The position numbers were made by a program, and so were the translations under genes. Shown piece after piece: positions 20,866-64,000 of a stretch of 64,000 nucleotides of DNA. Source of the DNA: Arctopsyche grandis (taxonomy: Eukaryota; Arthropoda; Insecta; Trichoptera; Hydropsychidae); assembly GCF_051622035.1 (NCBI RefSeq), contig NC_135360.1, positions 3,903,501-3,967,500 of the forward strand, written 5' to 3'. Below the pieces are notes generated by a model. The model worked only from the letters and a program-made list of their open reading frames with translations, was not told where the DNA came from and did not search any database. Numbering within the stretch: position 1 is the stretch's first letter; each line of letters opens with the position of its first letter.

Positions 20866-21640
20866 GGGAACAATTTCAACGTCCATTTTATAAAATAAAT
20901 GTGCATTTAAAAAAAATTTGTACATTAAAAAAAGTTTCTGTACACTACAAAATATTTGTGTGCATTTTTATATGACGGTTTCAGATTGTATTAGAAGGTT
21001 GAAAAAAATATTTGCTACTTAAAAAGTGGATGAAATGTGCATTAAAATGACAGATGAACTCTGTATCGGCAACGTCGCGAATACCAAAATACGGACCAAC
21101 GTTTGGTTAGGTTTTATTTATTTATGATTAGTTCAGGTTAAGTTAGGGTTGGTTTTATTTATTTAAGATTACATTTCACCAGTGAGAAACAAAAGTAAAC
21201 ACTTTTGACAGTTGTCAATTGCGGAAGACTGCAACATTGCCGCTTAATGTATCTATTCTGATGCTAAAATCTATGTTTCCAGTAGCGGCTCGTGAGAATT
21301 CATAGTGGGGGGGCTGCAGAGATTAATCAGGCTGTAGTAGCTCATTAACCAAACCAGTGGTCGAATGAAAACAAAAATAGCATGCATATGTACTATACTG
21401 GGAGGTCTGCAGCCCATGTGGACGAAAAAATAGCATGAATTTGTACTGTACTGGGAGGCTGCAGCCCATATGGACGAGACGCCACTGATCGTTTCATATT
21501 TTTTAACGGTCACTTTATAATGCCAAAGTATTTCATTCGATGCACAATACGGGATTTTTTAATGCACCGAAAATTTTAATGCACAAACATTTTTTTTAAG
21601 ATACAAAGTATTTTTCTCAGTGTACAGTTAAATCGTATCG
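20866..21640 (+). mobile_element. MITE family U, copy 2, interrupted by a hAT-like element
   Basis: Homologous to 4150-4590. It has extra internal sequence at the left, plus the insertion at 21280-21487. Confidence 0.6.
21280..21487. mobile_element. hAT-like MITE inserted in family U
   Basis: Starts CAGTAGCGGCTCGTG and ends GACGAGACGCCACTG (hAT-type CAGT...ACTG). Flanks TATGTTTC and ATCGTTTC are a degraded 8-base target. Contains two direct repeats of a segment with ACTGGGAGG and GCAGCCCAT. Confidence 0.65.
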
Positions 21641-21910
21641 ATGTCTATCCTATTTGGATTGGATTTAAACGCCGATACCTCGAGCATCTTAAATAATTAC
21701 CGGTACCAGTACGATACAGATCCCAATGTCTATCTACATTGTCTCCGATAGTCCGAAATTATAAGATCAAGATTGCCGGACTATAGAAACTATTCTACGG
21801 TGGAAAAAACGCAACATTGACGACGAAATTGAATTGAAAAATTAAATTTAGACAGCGTGAAGACATAATTATTGACTCACCTTCGTAAAAGCCTTGGTAA
21901 ATGTCTTCTC

Positions 21911-21916
21911 TTTTAT
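21911..21916 (-). terminator. Possible uex polyadenylation signal
   Basis: AATAAA on the minus strand about 380 bases past the uex stop, followed by AT-rich sequence. Position is plausible; unproven. Confidence 0.35.
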
Positions 21917-22293
21917 TAGATTTTAAACAACTACATCCTAAGTACAAACGAAATCACATTTCTATGTATGATATACTTATTTGTTACAGTTCATATCTCA
22001 TTACAATTCGTTTCATAAACAACAAACAATACCTAAACACTATTCGTAGAATAGCAATAATAATAATAATAATAATATGTAACTTAAACAAGAATTAAAA
22101 GACATTTAAATATATGTGTATTTATATAAAGTAAATAATTTCACTCTAAAAATCAATTTCACAAATGTACAATTGAAGATCGACCGACTCATTCGATCGT
22201 AACTTGCGTTACGTCGTCGTTCCGGAGGTGTCACGTCGGATCTGAGCTGACTGTCGATGGGGGAGGTGTGGGGGAGTCGGCGGGGACTACGAG

Positions 22294-57988
<35,695 letters not shown>

Positions 57989-58080
57989 GGCTGGGGCCAC
58001 GGCGCGACTGTCAAACGCCGCATGCGCCCGCTCCCCCCACCCCCACTCTCCACTCGCCCGGGGTGCAGGTAAATTGGTCG
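57989..58080 (-). promoter_or_regulatory. Probable uex promoter / 5' UTR
   Basis: GC-rich island (about 57660-58080) around exon 1, in AT-rich surroundings, with CpGs and C-rich tracts. No TATA box identified. Assigned by position only. Confidence 0.4.
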
Positions 58081-58099
58081 AATGCAATACACCTAAATC

Positions 58100-59100
58100 A
58101 ATTCCACTAATGACGCTTTTACCGAAAATCTATTGAACGAATGGTAAATTCGTCTAATATCTTTATACCGAATGACACATTCACCTAATTTCGAGTTTCA
58201 AACCAGCAGTAGCCGAGTTTCAAACCAATAGTAGTAAATTTTATTATTTAGTAATTTTTCGACGCGATATCAACAGATGGCGTAGTAACATAGACAGATA
58301 AATGTTATAACATTTCTTTGCAAATAGCCCTTAAACTCTATATACACCATATTGCGCCCGACAGAAGATTTAAAAAGGATTTCCCACCTAATGGCGAGTG
58401 AACTAAATTAAGGACATTGAAAAAATTAATTGCTTTTGTAGCTTTGTATTACCTTTTGCTATATATACTATACTATATTATATAGCAAACATTGTACATA
58501 TTTACAATAAAATTTATGATAAAACAAAGTAATAAAAAGGAATCAAAAAAGATATACAGATTTTTTTTATTGTACATATATTAAAATTGGCTTTCCAATC
58601 ATCAATATAAAAAGAAGGTGAGAAGAAAACGCATGTATAATAGACAGACTAGTACAATTTCCACGATTGATACAATATCCATAATAAATAATAAATAATT
58701 TTAAATATACGTAATAAATATAAATTATGATGAATACATAACAAATATAAATCAGTTAGTAATTTATACTACATATGTATTGCAGATTGCAAAAGACAAT
58801 GAAATATAAACAATAATAACAAGACAAGAAACAAGCAATACAATAAATAATAAATAATTTATTAATCAAGTTACAGAAATAAACCAATTTATAATAAACA
58901 TTTTCATGTAATAAAAACTCATGAGTGGTATTACAGATGGTCAACTTATTACAGACAACACAGAACACATATATTTTTTTCAATATATGAATAATCAACA
59001 TGTAAAACAACTAACGTTAAAGAAAATTGACTATTGTATCAAGTCATGTAATAAAAATACTCCTGTGTGAAGCTATAGAAGTTTTTTACAAAAAATTTGG
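58100..59100. other. AT-rich upstream region, nothing recognised
   Basis: Very AT-rich (for example 58560-59000), without coding signal or a repeat shared with the window. Confidence 0.4.
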
Positions 59101-59107
59101 TACGTAC

Positions 59108-59202
59108 ATATATAAACGAAAAAACGTTTGCTAATTTCAATGACGATCTCTTCTCCACCGATCATGGTATTTGCTTGTTCTATTAGCGACACCACATAGA
59201 AC
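59108..59202 (-). CDS. Candidate internal exon, unrecognised
   Basis: Acceptor tttacttag|GTTCTA, possible donor TATAT|GTACGT. Reads FYVVSLIEQANTMIGGEEIV then IEISKR. Protein-like but unassigned; could belong with 56817-56976. Confidence 0.25.
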
Positions 59203-59678
59203 CTAAGTAAATAATGATTTCAATCAATAACTGTAGCTTGTGACATGTATAATTGTTTTGCACAAAATTTAATGCTTATCAGCTCATTCACACAGCGATA
59301 AATAAAATTTAACATTGGAAAGAGTTTAAAAATTTGAAGCCACATATTTTTTCGAATTTCTTTTTTAGTTCAGAATTTAATATCACATTTATAATTGGGT
59401 TTCAAGCGTGCAGCTAGGATTCTAAACGTACATTAAATCCAAATTTCAGTTCTAAATATACTAGAACGAAAAATTTTAAAATAACATGGTATAAGTAATA
59501 TTTATCAATAAATTATGGAATTCAGCATTTTTAATCTTGACATATTCTCTAAAGCAGATTGCCTCCCTGCGACGATAACTGTGAACGAAACAGCTCCCAT
59601 ATCAAATTTTGCTAACAAAAATGTGATACTGTTCCATTAGTTGTCGCATAAATCTACTAACAACAAATTTATTTGTTG

Positions 59679-59775
59679 TTAGCATATTCTTGGCTCGATG
59701 AGTAGGGCAAACGGGTCCTCAGTAGTTTCCACAGTTATTCCATCCCTTTCCTCTTCAGAAATAGTTTTCCAATGT
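59679..59775 (-). CDS. Candidate exon with stop, unrecognised
   Basis: Acceptor ttttttttag|ACATTG. Reads HWKTISEEERDGITVETTED then PFALLIEPRIC and TAA; an AATAAA follows within 15 bases. There is no good donor before the stop, so it looks like a terminal exon, which conflicts with it being upstream of the other candidates in one transcript. Confidence 0.25.
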
Positions 59776-60635
59776 CTAAAAAAAAATCATTACCTTATTT
59801 GATCCCATGTTATCAAAACTTAATAAATAAAATAAGTAGGGTGAAATTGATTATATTGAGTAATGAAATGTTTCGTGCTTTTCTAGGATAATGTGATTAC
59901 AATTGCGAAATATAACTTCGCTTAAATCATATGTGTACTTCATATTAATGGTTGTGGTTGGTGAGAACAACTGCAGGAAAGTTTTGCTAGTGTTTAATTA
60001 TTACATTAAATAAAATAGTGAATTTGGAATTTTTCTGAAGTACAATATTCTAAATGAATTATTACTGGTATGAATTGTTTTATATTTTATTCCGCATGTG
60101 TTCCAATTTAAATAAAATAAAAATTGTAAAATAGAAAATGATCAGTAGCGGTAGCTATTAAAATATATATAAGATGTATTGTGAGCATATTTTAGTAATA
60201 ATAAAAAGCATTTAAAAATCAAAATCAAAATAAAATATATAAATATATTTATTTTCCATTTAATCGACGAACAGTCGCAAATAAAATACCTAGAAAGCAT
60301 TGAAAGCGGCATTATTTATATTTGCCGAAAATCGCTTCACAGAAAATTCGATTTCTTTCGATTTGATTCGAGAAAGTCACGAAAAATTCGATTTCCATAC
60401 AACTGTATTATGAAATTAACAAGTCTGAAAACTGTTTTACTGACATTGTCTTATTGGTCTGTAAATACTTCGGGATATTTTTTTTAAGTATTGAACACTG
60501 ATTAAAAATATTTAGAAAGTTTCACTCAATAATTTTATTGAGTGAAACTTTCACTGTATTGTATTGCAGATTTTCGAGAACTATTAAAGTGCATTTTTTT
60601 AGTATTAACATTAAATATTGTTCAGACTATGTCTG

Positions 60636-61640
60636 ATGATCGGCTTTTGTGGCCTTACGACCCACGATTTGGCCGATATATTTTTGTGCTGGCCACCCTC
60701 AAACAGCGGTGTGCCCACAAACTGACAGTTGTCGATAACGGGTTGGCGCGTAAACACTGCTGTGTTTACGGGGCCCTTAGCTCCTCGCCACCGAAATCAA
60801 CAGCTAGAGGCTGGTGAGGGTTGTGACGATACTTGGAGACCAGCTCCAGTATCCGTCCGGTGTGCACCAGAGGAAGCCTGGTCTGTCTTCGTCCAGAAGG
60901 CAGACAACTGAGCTACGCGTGGCTAACCTCAAAAAGCACGCGTGGTTTCTTTGTTTATTCCCCCCCTTTTTCCCCTGCTTGATATCTGTATAACTTATAC
61001 AAAATACAGTCGCAATACATAAACAGATTTACCCCCTGTTTTCATTGGTTTACAATTTCCCGCCTTTTTCCACATCACGCATCCCGCGCACACTATGAAA
61101 GAGAAAGGGACAGAGCAGAGCAGCCATCAACAGCAGAGACCAGACCACGGACGACGAAGGAAGGCACCGTGAGGAAACCAGCCCTGCCCACGCTTACCAC
61201 GAGATATCTCACAAACCGACTTCAGGTGTCTCTCGAGTTGAGGACCCCGGGCGTCTGTACAAATTTGTACGAATGTTTTTAAAAGGTTCTCGCAGTCTTT
61301 GTACTATATATTTAATTTGAATATAATAATAATAGTTTTGATTTTGATATTTAATTTCAATTTTTAAATTTAATTTTTATTTCGATATTTTGAACGCTAC
61401 TGGTTTTATCCTGCTAGTTAAAACGTTGGCCCAAAATCGTCGTTGGTTTGGTCCGTACGCAGCATTAGATACCGTCCATATTAAAGATGATGACGATGGC
61501 ATAATCATCGCTCTTGTAGAAACATGCAGAATGAATCTCTGGCAACGTCCCATTGGCTCCGAGGCTGAGAAACGAAAACGACCATCTTTTTGTACATATA
61601 ATTACTATTGTAACAAGCGAACATAAATAAAGGATCCTCT
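60636..61640 (+). other. GC-balanced unidentified block
   Basis: Stands out from AT-rich flanks. Contains an open frame MSDDRLLWPYDPRFGRYIF (from 60630) and another at 61390-61626, followed by CATAAATAAAGGATCC, a polyadenylation-like end. It could be part of an LTR-type element or a decayed gene; no second copy lies in the window. Confidence 0.3.
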
Positions 61641-61792
61641 TACTAACACAATCAGTGTTTTCATAGACCTCCCTCCTCATAGTACATTTATCGCGGTGAA
61701 TTAAGATTAAACTTTGATATGACAATCGAACTGTCAAAGTGAAATGAACACAAAAGCGATTGCCAACCTTCTCGGATGCGGATGCGAGCGTC

Positions 61793-61868
61793 AGATGAGC
61801 TGACAGATGCCCGCGAACTCCTCGCGAAGACCACAAACAACGGCCACGAGGGTCTTTGGCTCGAACAT
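61793..61868 (-). CDS. Candidate first coding exon, unrecognised
   Basis: ATG-started frame MFEPKTLVAVVCGLREEFAG then ICQLI and stop, in GC-balanced sequence. It may be a first exon whose donor is GT at 61806-61807, but the phase does not match 59775. Weak. Confidence 0.15.
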
Positions 61869-61940
61869 ATGTCTAGTCGATAATAATACAAATTTCGTAA
61901 ATAAAAAGTATTTGAGAATATTTTTGTTTGTGTGACCAAT

Positions 61941-62160
61941 TTAAAATTTTTGGGTGTGACCAATTTTCTCGTGACCAGTTTTAGCGTGTGACCAATTTTC
62001 TCGTGACCAGTTTTAGCGTGTGACCAGTTTTCTCGTGACCAGTTTTAGCGTGTGACCAGTTTTCTCGTGACCAGTTTTAGCGTGTGACCAGTTTTCTCGT
62101 GATCAGTTTTAGCGTGTGACTAGTTTTCTCGTGATCAGTTTTAGCGTGACGGATGATCAC
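61941..62160 (+). repeat. 32-bp minisatellite
   Basis: About six units of the 32-base motif GTGTGACCAGTTTTCTCGTG/ACCAGTTTTAGC with few changes. Its distal end runs into GATCTAGAGCGACC and ACTAGTAGTCCGTTTACC, as at 33540-33693. Confidence 0.85.
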
Positions 62161-63174
62161 GAGTGACCGATCTAGAGCGACCAGTTGTCCTGTGACAGGT
62201 TCACATTTGACTAGTAGTCCGTTTACCGATAAAATAGTGATTATATTTTAAGACCGAGATATTTATTATAACATAGAACCAGGCAGTCGTTTAAAAATTT
62301 ACCGACTCCGACTATGACTTTTACATGATGCTTCGACTCTGACTCCGACTTCACGATTTTAGTAAGATCAAATATTCTTGCGAACGTATAAAGTTGTCAA
62401 TAATAAAAATAATATATAGATTTTCAAAATATAAAAATTAAAGGAATTAAGAAAAATTTACATGTAAAAGTTTTCATAGCGTAAACAATCAGTTTTATCT
62501 AATGTACAGCGCAATAGGAAAAAGAGCTCATAAACCTATTTACAATTCTTGCAATTTTTCGTAAGTAATAAACTCTTATAAGAACATTCAAAATCTTCGT
62601 ATTAATAAGTAAACATTATTTTGTTCACTTTCTTTATTATAAACCTTTTGTGGGCGTGATTTTCTTTCTTCTTTTGACTAAACAGAATTAAATATGTAGG
62701 TCGTTATGACTATTTTCTAAATTGTCAATTCTAAATGATTTATTCAGTGTACATAATTTATATAATAAGTTATTATAAGTAGCATAATGATCGTAAAGAT
62801 TTTGAAATATGTAATCAATATTGACGAATAAGCTACCTTTAAATTTTATTATTATTCTCAAATACACATGCCATTTGAATTATGTCCATAGACATTATGT
62901 CGTGTTATCATTTTGTCGGGGATGTTTCGTTGTGGATTCGTGAACAACATCTTATTTGTGTTTTACTGCTTTTAATGCCAAAATATATCATATTTGAATA
63001 TCGACACGTTATAGGCTATTTTTATTCAAAATTTAAAGTTAAAACATTGATAGTAAGTATCTCTATATTAATTTATCAAACGTAAATTTGATAAAAAATA
63101 GTAATATTACATAGTAAATATTACATGCACTAAAATACTTATTATTATTAAAATGTATTATTAATGATATCGCG

Positions 63175-63362
63175 GACATTGTCCAGATATGTATTTTCAA
63201 AGTCGGAATTATACAATGAAAGAGATAATCGTCAACATTGACAAGATGCTCATCACTAAAAGAATTTCGTATGTCTAATTTTATAATGTTGATATCAGAA
63301 AACGCGACTTCAGTCAAAAATGTAGAGCCAAAACAAGACACCAACTTTTGTGCTGCATTTAC
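63175..63362 (-). pseudogene. hAT transposase C-terminal fragment
   Basis: Reads QKLVSCFGSTFLTEVAFSDI, NIIKLDIRNSFSDEHL, then decays. FGSTxLxExAFS...NIIK...R...DEHL is the C-terminal dimerisation signature of hAT (ZBED5/SCAND3-like) transposases. The rest of the transposase is absent or off the right edge. Confidence 0.6.
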
Positions 63363-63706
63363 CTGGATTGGGTATTTATCTATGCATAAACATTAACATT
63401 GATATGTCAGCATAAAAAATACTTCAATTGTGTTTCAGGTATTTTCAGGTTACATTTGTCAAAATAAGTACATTTTAAAAATGAAACGAAGATCGACTAA
63501 AAATTATACTGCGATCGACTAGTTGGGCAGTCCTGGTATAAATGAATACACGTTTTATTTTTGATTTATGTTAATTGTTTCACAATAAAATATATGTTAC
63601 ATTGTAATATACACGTTTCTTCTAGTAAAATATAAATTTTATTCCACTTAATTGTGAAATCATAAAATATGGCATTGATCGTCATCGATTATACACCTTA
63701 TATAGC

Positions 63707-63890
63707 CAGCAGTTTGGCTTAGTGATAGCGTATATATTTAGCATCACTGAGGTCATAGGTTCGTGTCCTCGCCACTGCTGGTTAGATTTGGGGGTTTTGT
63801 GACTCCAAATCGATCGTTTCTCTATCAGAGTTTGCCAATTTTATCTGATCATTGCTGAAACGGTTCCTGAAAATTGGTGTTAAAAAATCT
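63707..63890 (+). mobile_element. tRNA-derived SINE, 5' copy
   Basis: A-box-like TTTGGCTTAGTGATAGCG, B-box-like TAGGTTCGTGTCCTCGCC, then CGATCGTTTC, TATCAGAGTTTGCCAATTTT and TGAAACGGTTCCTG. The body matches the SINEs at 36-38 kb; the tail is lost. Confidence 0.7.
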
Positions 63891-64000
63891 AATCCTGTTG
63901 TCACAAAAATCTGCCTGTGTATAATTTGTATTAATTATACACAGTAATCTGAAATCCATAGATGTCACTATGATTATTATTTCTGATTAATTGTTATATT

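Noticed and set aside
61941..62160. CRISPR-like array
   Set aside because: Units are contiguous 32-base tandem repeats with no unique spacers, in a eukaryotic genome.

Overview
This window looks like nuclear DNA from an insect with a large, AT-rich, transposon-loaded genome. Three protein-coding genes with clean intron/exon structure account for most of it. Two are at home in any insect: a GPAT4-type acyltransferase and the CNNM magnesium transporter unextended (uex). The third is a CENP-N-like kinetochore gene, a family that is, as far as I know, absent from Drosophila. That points to a non-dipteran insect, and the many piggyBac-like, hAT-like and tRNA-SINE repeats would fit Lepidoptera. The order is an inference; no sequence here proves it.

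Layout. (1) About 387-13319, minus strand: 5' part of Gpat4. Five constitutive exons are followed by two homologous, phase-compatible exons, 6a (2802-3038) and 6b (387-617). Both carry the catalytic NHTSPID block; the rest of the gene is off the left edge. (2) About 13560-16577: an intergenic strip between divergent promoters, packed with MITEs. (3) 16578-19026, plus strand: CENP-N-like gene in three exons. (4) 19027-22293: repeat-rich convergent intergenic DNA. (5) 22294-57988, minus strand: the complete uex gene, 13 coding exons, 1059 codons, with two introns of about 10-11 kb filled by transposons. (6) 56.8-61.9 kb, minus strand: some splice-bounded candidate exons of a gene I do not recognise, lying on both sides of uex exon 1. 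(7) 60-64 kb: repeats, including a hAT transposase fragment, a 32-bp minisatellite and a SINE.

Non-coding content. I found three related TTAA-flanked (piggyBac-like) MITE families; fold-back MITEs with 3-bp targets; hAT-like MITEs with 8-bp targets; three solo LTRs with 4-bp AT-rich targets; one complete non-autonomous LTR element (TRIM); a SINE with a four-fold tandem body; two nearly identical 947-bp elements; and about 1.1 kb of (AT)n next to a perfect 78-bp-arm palindrome.

The most interesting biology is the Gpat4 pair of alternative catalytic exons. Next are the repeated WIDLSHDIDVNY segment in the uex extracellular region and the palindrome/(AT)n block. The three genes have no obvious shared pathway: ER glycerolipid synthesis, inner kinetochore, and magnesium transport. 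All splice sites and protein calls come from reading by eye, without database searches or RNA evidence.
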